Of a stretch of DNA of 64,000 nt, positions 1 to 11,280 are shown one piece after another. Both the position numbers and the translations under genes were made by a program. The number at the start of each line of letters is the position of its first letter. The first letter of the stretch is position 1. Location of the stretch: NCBI GenBank assembly GCA_033980235.1, contig CM067064.1, forward strand, positions 7,430,501-7,494,500. The letters are read 5' to 3'. The DNA is from Diadema setosum. Lineage: Eukaryota; Echinodermata; Echinoidea; Diadematoida; Diadematidae. The notes under the pieces are model-generated. The model was not told where the DNA came from, did not search any database, and worked only from the letters and a program-made list of their open reading frames with translations.

Positions 1-1092
1 TAATATTGTCAATAGGGTACATATATCACGCTTGTATGCATGACAGGGAGGCAATAATAGATGCCTCCAATATACAATATACAGGTAAGTTGATATTTGA
101 TGTAAATTAGCCTGGTTGATGAGGGAAATACGCGTGACTAAAATTACAAGGGTTACGTGAGTTTTATTAGGTTGGCAGTTGAAGCATTTTCTTCTTGGTG
201 CATATTACACATGTACAACTATTGTCCGTGTGTATTAGCTTTATAGCCTCTATGAACACTAGTGCAGTGGTGGTGATGCTTCATAAAAAGATTGGTTAAT
301 ATTCTAGCCTTGTAAAACTATTCGCATCACAAAACAGTTCTTATCAAATGTACATTGTAGAAAGTGTAGATCAACCAAGATAGCTATCGCAAATTTGATG
401 TGCTCACTTTCACAGATTCTTATGACCACACAAAACAATATCTTTGGTAAACTTTTTTTTTTTTTTTTTTTAAATGCTGCATTGATATTGGGTTCCTTTG
501 TTTTCACTAGTTTGGATGAAATGTTGCCAATTGCCCTTCAGCAAAAGAAGGTAATGTTCGATACCAGTGCAAATTTTTATGTACTTAGTTAGAATCAGTG
601 AGACATACAGTGTAATAAACAGGTCATTTTCCTTGAAGTCAATGTATACAGCTGTTCCACCATTGCCCAATTTCAACTTCCAAGTGCATCCGTCACTTGT
701 AAACCCACAGGGTGTTCATTCATAGACTGTGTCAAGGAGAAAGTGAAGATGCATACCAGGTGATGTGCTGATGTTCATGGACTTCCATAGTGCACTGGGA
801 TAGCAATTAGTTCATCAGGTACATCAGGCTCGGTTAATCAAAGCGCGGGGCAAATCTGCCGTGATGGGCTGCCGTGTTGCTGCATCTGGCGCAGCTCTCC
901 TCGGGCATCCTTGCTGATTATCGAGTGTGCCACTCCCGCTCGCTTTTAATCCGGGCTGCGTTCAATGACTTAACCAGAAGTTGCTTCCATGCCTATGCAT
1001 GGCTGTACGCTCATCTCGTTTGGAGGATCCTGTCTTTGTATGACTTTGATGGTTGGTCCTTCCTGCACTTGGGGATTTTCTCTCTGCCGACA

Positions 1093-1185
1093 TTAACCCG
1101 TTGAGAATGGTTTGATTTTGCTACAACACACATTTCCCATAGACACCTGCCCGAGTGTACTCGGGACTCGTCCTCAACGGGTTGA
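1093..1185 (+). repeat. 93-bp TTAA hairpin element, copy 1
   Basis: The ends are inverted: TTAACCCGTTGAG at the left and CTCAACGGGTTGA at the right (last TTAA changed to TTGA). The interior carries a near-palindrome CCCGAGTGTACTCGGG. Two more copies of the same length are at 7773 and 57079. No coding capacity. Confidence 0.8.
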
Positions 1186-1403
1186 TGGTAGAGGGGGGTC
1201 ACCAGATATTTTTAGGCTCTCGTAAAGTTTACCTGGTTGTGGTATTTGAGATAGCGAGGACTACTTTTAGTTTTACAAGGAGTATCCATCCATTCAAACA
1301 TTCAGGCATGGCTGTGAAACTTTAAAAAAAAAGTATGAAAGTAATAGGCCTCTATTAATGTTCTTGACACTTTGTGACAGTATCACAGGAATGTTCATTG
1401 TAA

Positions 1404-1622
1404 AATGGGTCCAGGTCAATTACCCCTTGGGCAATTACCCCGGACCCTTCTCCTGGCCCTAATCCTAATCCTGAACCTAATCCTAACCCTTACCCAAACT
1501 CCTAACCTTAAACCTAACCCCAATCCTAATCTTTATACTAACCTTACCACTAACCAGGAGCAGGATTTAGCAAGGGGGGGGGGGGGGGGGGGAGTAATTG
1601 CCCTCTGGGGGTAATTGCCCAG
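1404..1622 (+). repeat. telomere-like degenerate CCTAA repeat with inverted flanks, copy 1
   Basis: A core of degenerate CCTAAC/CCTAAT units (about 1455-1555) is bordered on the left by two GGCAATTACCCC-like blocks and on the right by a G16 run and the complementary GGGGTAATTGCCC. The same arrangement recurs at 22594. The flanks form an imperfect terminal inverted repeat. Confidence 0.7.
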
Positions 1623-2669
1623 ATACGTGTAAAATGTGTGCATTGGTGAGGGGGGCTGCTAAACAGAGGGACATATTTTGTATGTTTTGTTTTGCTTCAA
1701 TTTTCACGAATTTGCGCAATTTCTCTCAAAATGCTTGCTACTGCAGGTGCTCTTTAAACTGAAGTACACTGCTCTTCCCTACCTTGTGGTTTTATGTCGA
1801 GCCTCCTTGGCACAGAACATGATGCCATTAGACTTGAGAGAAAAAAACAACAACAAGTGAACAAAACTGAAAGCTTTTCCTCAAAAGTATAATGACTCTC
1901 TTCTACTTTCATAGGGGGGAGGTCCAAAGAGCATTAAACCCTGTAATGGTTTTTCATTTCAGCATGCCATTTGTGTTTTTGCTTGATTACTTGGCCCTGT
2001 TTCCCTGTTATGATATCCAACTGAACAAAACATTCTTTTTCTTTCTTTTTCTGTGATTCCCCCTGCTGTAGAAGGAAGTAGATCTGAATGACCTGTGTCT
2101 GATTCAGTGGGCTTATTACATTTTTTTTTTTTTGGTGGTTAAATAGGCCTAGCTAGCAGATCATTTTATTATGATACAAACCCAGACAAGGGACTATTTA
2201 ATGAAGCTCATGTAACGACCTAACCCGTATGACAAGTGTTCATTATATCTCGTTTGCTGCAGTCCTGATGGTACTTGTAGGTTCCAGGGTTGAGTCTTTT
2301 CCTCTTCGAACAGGTTCAGAAGGAAACGAGAGGCAGTGATGTTTTATGCAGCTGCAAGAGAATAATTTCTTCCCCATGTGAGGTCAAACACTGCAATAGA
2401 ATAAGTTATATCATGCACGGCAAATGAATACTGGATAAGTCTGCTAGAGTGATAAAAAGGCTAGGGCTAAAACTGCATCTGAAAACTATTAATCACATTC
2501 ACATGAGTGTAACATTATCTAAGTTGTCTCCCATTTGTGTGTATACCCCCATTGCCCAAATAGAAAAAGAATTTCAGGGTGCAATTTGAAGCAATTTTAG
2601 GACATAGTTTGTAGCAGTTTTCAGGGCAAAAGAGAAAGATGAGTGATATGATATTGTCCCCTATCCCCC

Positions 2670-2845
2670 CAAAAGGAAGAGAAACAAAATAAAAAAGAAT
2701 AAAGGAAACAAGATGTAAAAGAAAGAGCAGGAAGAAAAAGAAGAGATAGATAACAAAGAGAAGGAAAATCAAAGAGAAGGTAAAAGGGATATTAAAGGAG
2801 ATTAGAAGAACAGGAAGGAGAAGGAGATTGAAAGGAGGAAGAATC
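2670..2845 (+). repeat. polypurine tract
   Basis: About 175 bp are almost wholly A and G on the + strand, from imperfect GAAGGA/AAGAGA units. The reading frames in it are low-complexity artefacts. Such a tract could adopt triplex structure, but nothing more can be claimed. Confidence 0.75.
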
Positions 2846-3130
2846 ATATTCAAAATAGTTATAAGCTGACAATTGCAAGATGAATCAATGATTTCAACTA
2901 AGCAGACTTAACCTTTGATCAGCCAGATATAATGTATTGAGTGTAGTAATGATTCAGCCTGCAGTGTACCTTGTGGCATGTTTACTTTAATTCCCTCATC
3001 TGAACCCACTGTGCCCCGAAGTGTCATGCATCTTGATTTGAAATTGCCCAATATCAATATTTCCCCTCCCTGGTGTGTGCCAATGTAAATTCACATTACA
3101 TTGATAATCTGCACATACCTTTGTCTTCTC

Positions 3131-3684
3131 TTAAAGGACAAGTTCACCTTCATAAACATAAGGATTGAGAGAATGCAGCAATATAAGTAGAACACGTCAG
3201 TGAAAGTTTGAGGAAAATTGGACAATCGATGCAAAAGTTATGAATTTTTAAAATTTTTGTGTTGGAACCGCTGGATGAGGAGACTACTACAGCTTGTGAG
3301 TCATATGCGTACAACAGTATAAAGAAAATGTAAAGAAAATTCAACATATTTTCACTTTTTTCGCAAAATAAAAGAGCACTTGACTTGTCTCTTTCTAAAG
3401 GCAGGGGGAATAATATTACCCCTAACATATGTCGGTAACGAGTCAAGGGAATATGTACTTTTTTCAAAAGATGGAATTTCCTTATATTGTTGTACGCATG
3501 TGACATCTAAGTTATTCATACACTGCAGTAGTTTTCTCATCCAGCGGTTACTGCACAAAAACTTCAAAAATTCATAACTTTTGAACGGATTGTCCGATTT
3601 TCCTCAAACTTTTAATGACGTGTTCTCCTAATATTGCTACATTCTCTCAATCCTTATGTTTATGAGGGTGAACTTGTCCTTTAA
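3131..3684 (+). repeat. TTAA-flanked foldback family A, copy 1 (554 bp)
   Basis: It begins TTAAAGGACAAGTTCACCTT and ends in the reverse complement AACTTGTCCTTTAA. The arms continue inward for well over 100 bp, with matching segments such as TGAATTTTTAAA and TTCAAAAATTCATAA. TTAA at both ends suggests piggyBac-type target duplication. Related copies are at 27235, 28833 and 52349. Confidence 0.85.
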
Positions 3685-4764
3685 GGACTGAGCAGTGAGA
3701 AAGCATACCATTTTTAGCCATGATGGTTGCATGAAAAGTGCACTAGTTTGAAAATTTAGTCATTCATTTTTAAGCTGATATTTTTAATGATATATTTTTG
3801 GGGTATGATTATCATTCATTTTTTATTTGGCAAAGAATGTTTAACCATAGTGTGCTTTGAGTGCCGATTGACACAAAAAATCCCATAGCATTGTATACAG
3901 TGTCCAAAGCTCTTGGCAGAAAAAGGGTTGAAGTTCCGAACACTCTGCTCTTGCTACAGTACCTCACAGCACCCAGGGCATCATATTGAACAGGGAACCA
4001 TTTCTCGGTACTGGAGCAGCTAGGATTATGTATACGATGAAGTTTTAATTACCTCGTAACAGTTGACGAGAGAGGAAATGACCCAAAAAATTGGAGCAAG
4101 ATGGACGTAATTACACGTGTCTTTTCTCCCAGCCCCATGGGAGAAAGGAGCTGGTGGTGATGATGATGATGATGTTTTTGTTTTATTTTCACTCCTCAGG
4201 GCATCTGTTTCCGTATTGTGTTGTAGCTTTCCTTCACTGCCTTTATTTGTAGGACGGTATAGAGAGAGATGTGAATGTATGTATCACATCATTGAATTTC
4301 AAATACTGTACAGAGGCCTTTTTTTTTATGAGCTTGTTTTGTCTTTTGATATTAGAGATTGGAACAGATGTGATGGATATTAAATTGCAGGTTGGTTGCA
4401 CTCCTGGTTCTTGGTAGACCACACTCAGAGAGCATGGAAAAATGGGTTCATGAAATGCCAAACCAATTTGGGAATAATTTCGTCTTGTCAAGAAAGCATG
4501 TCCAGTGTTGGGGATTCCATCTGTACTTCTACCATCACAAGGTGTATGATAGGTGGAAAATGTCATGGGGTATTGAGGTTAGTGGTACCCACTCCAACTT
4601 ACAACATGTGTACACAGCCATATTTCTTGAATGTGTGGCTCAGTAGATTTTAGAATATATTTATAAGATACAAGTTCAATCCGGATGATATAAAGACAGG
4701 CAAAAAAGTATGTGCAAAAAAATGACATGACCGTTTTCGTTTTTGTCTCCTTTACCAATACTAG

Positions 4765-5034
4765 GTGCCCAAGATGCACCATTCTTCATCAGCAACCCCC
4801 AGGGTGACACCGTGGTCAACTCCAACCGCAAGACACTCTCCTGCCAGGCCACCGGTACGGCGCCCATCAACTACCGCTGGCAGATCAACGGCACTGCCAT
4901 CGGCAACGTCGGCACCGACCAGCACACCTATGTCTTCAGCCGCATCTCCAAGGACGATGTGGGCATGTACCGCTGCGTTGCCCAGAACCTGGTCGGCAGT
5001 GTGCTGAGCAGGGGGGCTGAAATCCATGTTTCAT
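4765..5034 (+). CDS. sdk: sidekick exon: Ig domain 1 (complete)
   Basis: A 270-bp exon, acceptor ...aatactag before 4765 and donor gtgagt at 5035. It is phase 1 at both ends, so it is a symmetrical module holding one whole Ig domain (residues 1-90 of the partial protein). The core is visible: TLSC (Cys27), YRW (Trp39) and DDVGMYRC (Cys71). An N-glycosylation site NGT sits at Asn42. The start APFFISNP resembles the PYF start of Sidekick Ig1, which follows directly after the signal peptide. In known Sidekicks Ig1 and Ig2 form much of the homophilic interface. No signal peptide precedes it in frame, so another exon must lie upstream. Codons are rich in third-position C, unlike the AT-rich flanks. 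Confidence 0.94.
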
Positions 5035-5085
5035 GTGAGTGGACAGGTGTTTTTCTTCAAACTGTAATATTTCCAACTCTTTCCT

Positions 5086-6136
5086 TTAAAGATAATAAAA
5101 AGTTTTGGTACCTCAAAAATTTCCTTGTCTTAGTTTGTGTTTCAGGTTAAAGTACCTTTCGTATAACTAACACTGTGAGACTTACTCGCCCCAAAGTGCT
5201 CTCATGTCTTAGTAATCATGCAAAAAACTGCGACCAGCAGCCCCATATGCATAGCGACCAGCAGTCCCATATGCATAGCGTAATCGGGCTTCGCATTGTA
5301 GCATTCAGGATCATGACAGATTTAGTATCGCGAGATAAATGTTACCTTAAAATCCAAAAAATTCTTCAATTTGAAGACTTACCAATTAAGGTGAAGTATT
5401 GAAAACAGGCTTCGGGCAACGTTTGGTTCTGCCTATAGTCCCTTTCTGTTCGAATTGATGACTGAATGTGACTCGGCCGAGAGGACCTTGGGAGAGCTAC
5501 ATACACCATGTACACTGAATACTACAGCCAGTGCATGCGAACACATCACATGCGCACAAATTTCAAATCCCATATCAACGGATAAGATGTTTGTGTGCGC
5601 ATGCGCTGGCCGTAGTAGTCAGTGTATGCATCGGTCCATGGTGTACGTAGCTCTCCCAAGGTCCTCTCGACCGAGTCACATTCAGTCATCAATTCGAAAA
5701 GAAAGGGACTATTGGCAGAACCAAACGTTGTTCGAAGCCTGTTTTCAATACTTCAACTTAATTGGTAAGTCTTCAAATCGAAGAAATTTTGGGATTTTAA
5801 ATTGACATTTACCCGCGATACTAATTCTGTCATGATCCTGAATGTAACAATGCGAAGCCCCATTACGCTTTGCGTATACATGGGGCTGCTGGTCGCAGTT
5901 AGCTATGCGTACAATGGGCTGCATGCTACTGGTCGCAGTCAGTGGTTTCGTACAATATTTATCGACGCTGTACGGCGACGGCTCTGGTACGAAACCATTA
6001 TTGCATGATTACTAAGACATGAGAGCACTTTGGGGCGAGTAATTCTCACAGACAACGTACTTTAACGTTAAACACAAACCAAGACAAGGAAATTCAGGGA
6101 AACTTTTGAGGTACCAAAACTTTTTATTATCTTTAA
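5086..6136. repeat. 1051-bp TTAA-bounded giant palindrome
   Basis: The left end TTAAAGATAATAAAAAGTTT is mirrored by AAACTTTTTATTATCTTTAA at the right. Arms of roughly 500 bp pair almost throughout: GGTACCTC with GAGGTACC, TACTCGCCCCAAAGTGCTCTC with GAGAGCACTTTGGGGCGAGTA (each a 21-base block, cited only as positions 5183 and 6021), and GGACCTTGGGAGAGCTAC with GTAGCTCTCCCAAGGTCC. The centre lies near 5570-5590. The left arm holds a 24-bp unit in two tandem copies (5230-5280). No transposase frame is present. Confidence 0.9.
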
Positions 6137-6893
6137 CTTGTTAGTTTGTTTTTCAGCGTTATGAATGGGGGGGGGGGGGATGATTGATTAGAAGTACACT
6201 GTATTTTGTAAAGTATGCTTGAAATCAACTTAGTATATAGTTCAGTGGAACTTTGTTATGAAAAGACGATGTCAGTATTTTAGAGATCCCATTCCTTTTA
6301 TATGATTTTGTTTTTCTCTAATAAAACGAACGAGGACATTTCAGTAAACCTATAATAAAGCAGCTTGTTAGAACGAGGTTTCCCTCTATATGAATAGTCT
6401 CATTTTTATCTATTTGAGAAATACACAAATAACTAGGGACACATGAAATGAAAAGTCAACAGTGTACACACTTTGCAGCTGATTGACCAATTGACCAAAA
6501 TTGATAAATGAGCACCATATTTATCAGTGTTTTTAGTAGTAGCATGATGATGAAAATCATGGAAAATCTACTTGGGCTGTGCTGATATAGTTTGTGGAGA
6601 AATAAGTGTGTATCCAGCAGCCAGCATTTCTGTTGTTCGTGTGATTTGGTTTTGCTGGTATATTTCATGTCTCAAGAATATAATGGAATTCATGCAAATC
6701 AGCATTTTACACAGAATAGAGTTATTTCTTCTCAAAATTTCTGTCTCATTTACTTTAATTCTGGCATTTGTAGTAAGGACTTACAAATCACCTGATACAA
6801 TTGTATTGTTAAAGCCCTGCATTGCAGTTATCCCGTTCCATACTGAATTCTGAAATCTCCATATAGGCTTAATACACAAGCCACCAGGTTATA

Positions 6894-7512
6894 CAGTATT
6901 CATCGCATAATCGGGACAGGTTGGGAGTAGCAAACACGGCCCCTTTAAGCGGGGTGCCCGATTTCGCGATGAGCACTCACCATACACTAACGACATACGA
7001 CATGTACATGTAGTGCACACACACATGCATACTGACGTACTGTACATGTACATGAATACACAACCACGCTACCCCTCGGCGCGACCCTCTAGCTCTCCCT
7101 GCATTCTCGCAATGATGTAGAGCACATGGCTTTGCTTATGTAGGGGAGAAGAATGTCGCGAAAGCATGTGTTTCGCAATGGCATGGATATACACGGCACT
7201 TTCGTGGCTATGCATGTACGTGTACTGGATGGACGAAGGTCAAAACACACCAGTCCGAAGCTTGCTTTGTAGGTTCGATGTAAACGACAACTGATAGGGA
7301 ATCTTTGAAATATTGTTGTGGTATTTTGGTAGATTTTTTGTGTAAAATATCAACAAAATCAAAGATCGCTTGAAGAAAAATTGTCCCGTTTATCAGAGGT
7401 CCCTGCCCGATTATCCAGTGATAATAACATGCATTGGAAATGTTTCTGGGAAGCGTATGTCATTTAAGCGAGGTTCCCGATTATCAGATGCCCGATTATG
7501 CGATGAATACTG
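6894..7512. repeat. TA-flanked MITE with CAGTATTCATCGCATAATCG ends (619 bp)
   Basis: Termini CAGTATTCATCGCATAATCG and the complementary CGATTATGCGATGAATACTG are flanked by TA on both sides (6892, 7513). Internal copies of CCCGATTAT occur near both ends. The CAGT...TAATCGG style and TA target site point to a pogo/Tigger-type (Tc1/mariner superfamily) non-autonomous element. It ends 67 bp before exon 2. Confidence 0.85.
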
Positions 7513-7579
7513 TATTAATATAGCCTTATCATCTCAGTAATATTAAACAAGGTGCATCTTCTATTTTCTGTCATTTTAG

Positions 7580-7660
7580 ATTTTGAAGACTACGGAGGGT
7601 CACCACAAACGATCACAGTAACAGCGGGAGAAGCTGCCACCCTGATCTGCCCCACTTATG
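7580..7660 (+). CDS. sdk: sidekick exon: Ig domain 2, N-terminal part
   Basis: An 81-bp exon with acceptor tcattttag before 7580 and donor gtaaga at 7661, phase 1 on both sides. The split first codon completes to Tyr91, and the exon encodes strands A and B of Ig2: FEDYGG, then TITVTAGEAATLIC with Cys114. It ends just before the C strand, which begins in the next exon. The Tyr-x-x-Phe linker after Ig1 fits the Ig1-Ig2 junction of the Sidekick family. Alone it is too short to recognise; support comes from matching phase, a continuous Ig fold across the splice and good splice sites. A TA-flanked repeat ends only 67 bp upstream. Confidence 0.88.
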
Positions 7661-7772
7661 GTAAGAAATTCCCTCTCCAATCCCTTAAAATGTTTTACGA
7701 CTCTGGAACACTTTCACACGTATCACATACTTTCACACAATCGTAGCCCCGATGATATACCATGCCATCGCC

Positions 7773-7865
7773 TTAGCCCGTTGAGGACGGGCTGATTTTG
7801 CTACAACATGCATTTCTCATAGACACCTGCCCGAGTATACTGGGGACAAGTCTTCAACGGGTTAA
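7773..7865 (+). repeat. 93-bp TTAA hairpin element, copy 2
   Basis: Same length and orientation as the copy at 1093. Left end TTAGCCCGTTGAGGACG, right end CTTCAACGGGTTAA. The interior shares GATTTTGCTACAACA and AGACACCTGCCCGAGT with the other copies. Its right TTAA is shared with the next element. Confidence 0.82.
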
Positions 7866-8254
7866 AGGGATGGTATAGTATTGGTTGAGATACGGATTCA
7901 GCTTTTAAATTTTTGAGAGATACTTAGAAACCACTACATGAAATGTTAGAGAGCACACACTTTCAAGAGGAATTTGAAGTTTACTTTATGAAAATCTCTT
8001 TTGAAATCGGTTAGGTATCCAAAAACAAAGTAAAACAAAGCAATCCAAATAAAATGTGAGTCCCTCCTTGTATTAGGATCACTTTGTGTTAGATACTCAG
8101 CCATTTCAAAACCAAATTTCATCAAATAAACTTTGAATTCCTCTTAGAATTACATGCTTCTTCATATTTCATAAGAGTTTTCTCTTTACCTCAAAAACCC
8201 ATTATGTTATAAACCTGAAGCCCCATTCCAAGTGAAACTATACCAACCCTTTAA
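7862..8254 (+). repeat. TTAA-flanked foldback (393 bp), copy 1
   Basis: Ends TTAAAGGGATGGTATAGT and ACTATACCAACCCTTTAA are inverted and bounded by TTAA. Internally the two halves pair around CCATTTCAAAACC/TTTGAAATCGG. A relative of nearly equal length is at 60986. It starts exactly where the 93-bp element ends. Confidence 0.83.
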
Positions 8255-8774
8255 TGCTATACCAGTGCTCTACCTACAGAATGCTCTGTGGGTAATGTCT
8301 AACCACGCACACCAAAATACCAGAGTGCTAATGTTGAAGGCATCATGCCATTACCGCCCTTGTGCTACAGGTGTGGTGATTCCGGATATGCTGAAAGATG
8401 CATGTTAAACAGATTAAATAATGCCTGTCCAATACAGAACTCCACTGCATATCCTGGTTTGTTGTTGTTGTTGTTGTTGTTTTCATGGATATATCAGTAT
8501 TTCAGTGAATTAAGATTTTTTGTTTCTTTTTAGCATGATTTTTTTCTTTGTTTTCAGCATTATGCTGGTAGTAATACTTTCAACTATAGAACACATGGAC
8601 TTAATCCTGCAATACAGATGTTCAGATTCCCGTTGAGTATAATAGCTGGCATTTAATATTAAAGTGGGTACAAGTGTATCTCATTGGGCTTGAGACTAGT
8701 TGGCAACCTGGTGGCGACTTGAGTCTCCCAAGTCACGGGGACGTCTCCTGGATTTTTATTTAGTAACATTTATT

Positions 8775-9105
8775 TGAATGGATTTTTTGTTTGTTTTGAT
8801 CGGTTCCCCCCAATTATAGTACGGTCTCAAAAAATATCTGTATGTCATAGTTCCCCTAATCTGATTTATCACGGGACCTGCGGCTTTACAAGCTTGCTTT
8901 TATGCAGGCCCCATCATATTTCTCGCATTATGACCATATCTCAACTCTCACCTATACAGACCTAGTGTTTATACCAAGACAAACTTTTGAACGTTCCAGT
9001 GCCTTTTCATCAATTTATGTTCATATGATTTTCGTATTTATATACCTTTTTTGGTGCTATATGCGAGAAATATGAAAATAGATTGAAATGAAATGAAATG
9101 AAACC
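8775..9105 (+). mobile_element. possible 3' tail of a truncated non-LTR retrotransposon
   Basis: This stretch ends in a GAAAT tandem (ATTGAAATGAAATGAAATG), a form of 3' tail seen on many invertebrate LINEs. The preceding part includes TTCTCGCATTATGACCATAT and a complementary ATATGCGAGAAATATG. No reverse transcriptase fragment is present, so this is a weak call. Confidence 0.3.
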
Positions 9106-10335
9106 TTACATGTACTTTGAGGCATCTCTGAAGCTGTTTAGTTAAATAACGAAATTTTGATATAATGAAAGAAAACTGCCAGTCCCAAGGACTTCGTTAT
9201 AATGGGAGTCCACTGTACTCTGTATGCCGTTCATTTTGCAGTGTTTTAGTTTTGCCAAATTTCACAAGTCAACCAGTATTCATAAAATCCACAACTCACA
9301 AAAATATTGCTTCAGGTAACACACAAATATGTTGTCAATAGTCAAAAAATTTGGAGATAGCTAACTTTTCTCTTGAACAGGGACAAGACTTCTGTCCTTA
9401 TTCCATCAGTGTGGTCCTCGATTGCGAGTTCAACCACCCATGAAATTGCCTTACAAGTCCCAATTCTTGAATTGATGGTGTTTACAGAATTCTGTGTTTT
9501 CCCATTGGAAGACAACAAAGTCATAAAAGTTCTTTATTATAGCTATTACTGTACTTGTGTGTCTATAAACTTGTGCAAGTGTATGCGTGCATGGTGTAAA
9601 GAGTGATAACAGTGAACCCCTCATGGAGTCACTGGTAGGGCTATTATGATTTTAGAGTACAGTTATGTATCTATGGTAAATAGAATATGACTGCCTGTTT
9701 TGCTTTCTTTTTTTTTGTCATGGGAAAGAATAGACAATAGTTACCCCCAATTTTCAGGCCTTGATTTAATTCACATCTTCCCAGAAACAGAGCTTTTAAA
9801 AATCAATGCACAAACATTCACCTTTTGTGCACCATCAGACAGAGAGCAAACAAAAGAGTCTACATGTATCTCTACGTCATTCTTTACGGTCTGCAGGTGC
9901 ATAAATGTGGTGTGCTCCTGTTTCTGCCAACTTTGTTCCCCAACCCCAAAGGTGTATCTCCACATAAGCAAACACATACTTTTTTATGTGATTCAGATAT
10001 TTGCGCTTTTGTCTATCTTTCTCTCCCCCCCCCCCCCCCATTCAAAGTAATCAAAGTGTGCATTGAATTTTAGGACTTATGGTTGTTCAGTGTTTGACAA
10101 TGAAATGATAAAGTGGCCACAACTAGTCAACAGACTCTGTATGTTGTGGATGATGAAGTTTATACATGTAAGGCATACGTATTTGACTAAGGTCTAACAT
10201 GATAGAGTTGAATAATACTGAAATGGAAGGATGTGAGAGCATTAATACTAGGCAGGTATCAAAATGCTGAAAGAGAGGAGATACATCCACATACACACTC
10301 CATATAAAATGTTTAAGATATACTGTATTGTTATA

Positions 10336-10538
10336 CTGTAAAATGAGGAATGTTCGCGTACAACAGTAATTTCGCGAATTTCACGAGAGCCAAGATTCGT
10401 GAGATTAAAATGCACGCGAAGGCTCTTGTGTACATACATTGAATGCCAGAGGCACTTCACTAAAATTTCATGCCGTGAAAAAGGCCGTCGGCTCCAATTT
10501 GCGGAAATTTCTTGCCGCTAAAATTTCATGTTTTACAG
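10336..10538 (+). repeat. TA-flanked CTGTAAAA MITE, copy 1 (203 bp)
   Basis: Begins CTGTAAAATGAGGAA and ends CATGTTTTACAG, with TA on both sides. The interior has repeated TTCGCGAA, CACGAGAG and TTTCATGCCG blocks. It is an inverted relative of the element at 26854, sharing ATTCGTGAGATTAAAATGCA-like sequence. Confidence 0.82.
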
Positions 10539-11280
10539 TACCAGACAATTTCTAGTTTGTAATTTCTAGTTCATAGTTAGTCGGCCGTAATTGTGCATAT
10601 ATTGGCATTTAATTTGCAGTGTCAATACAAGTGAGAAATCACAGTGTTATTTACAGAGCTAAAAATACATTGTAGTATTAACTGTCCTAATATGGAGTAG
10701 ATTCTCAGAATGCCCTTATTGTACACTGATAATGCAATGGCCAATAGTGCTTCGCGATATCATGCACTGAAATGTTGCCATTATATGGAATAACAGTAGT
10801 ATGCCATGAATTGAGTGTTTCAACCACAAAGATGGTTCCAGTTCACAAGGTACATGTAGCCTGTTGGCATGTAGCCACTCTCTGACCATTACACCCCAGC
10901 GTAACATACAGTATCATGAGGAGCAACCACATACAATTTTACACCTTGCTGCTGCACATTACAACTGAAGAAAAGTACATGTTCCAACTTTTGCCATGGT
11001 AACGTTTTAAGTATATATTAATTTTTGGAACTGGTTCCCTTTCTTTGTCAAGTCATTGCAAAGCCTTGAGGGCCGAACTTTGCAAAAACACTGCTTTTGC
11101 AGTACACAGCACCTGTACAATTTTGAAACAAAAGTTGAGCGATATGTAATAGCTATATAGACAGACTTTAAATACCTATAGGTCAACCAATGGAATTGTC
11201 TGCGTGTTAACATGCACATTTTTCAAGTGCCATGCTGTGTAAATATACTGTTTGAAAAATCTGTAAATCAAATGCAAATA

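Larger units (their letters stand above)
1..4764 (+). other. intron or 5' flank upstream of Ig1 exon
   Basis: The exon at 4765 begins with a phase-1 acceptor, so at least the 3' part of this stretch is intron. I find no convincing signal-peptide exon. It holds a TTAA hairpin (1093), a telomere-like repeat (1404), a purine-rich tract (2670-2845) and a 554-bp TTAA foldback (3131). 1-1092, 1630-2660 and 3690-4760 show nothing recognisable. Confidence 0.6.
5035..7579 (+). other. intron 1 of sidekick
   Basis: 2545 bp. Besides the 1051-bp palindrome and the TA element listed separately, it contains a possible decayed element at about 6242-6390 (CAGTGGAAC at one end, CGAGGTTTCC near the other) and a G11 run near 6169. 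Nothing coding is seen. Confidence 0.8.

Noticed and set aside
395..592. Possible signal-peptide exon (hydrophobic stretch, GT after codon AAG)
   Set aside because: The hydrophobic run comes from a poly-T tract and the donor would be phase 0, while the Ig1 exon needs phase 1.
4117..4383. Second candidate signal-peptide exon just upstream of Ig1
   Set aside because: The hydrophobic segment follows an Asp run from a GATGAT repeat, and no good phase-1 donor is present.
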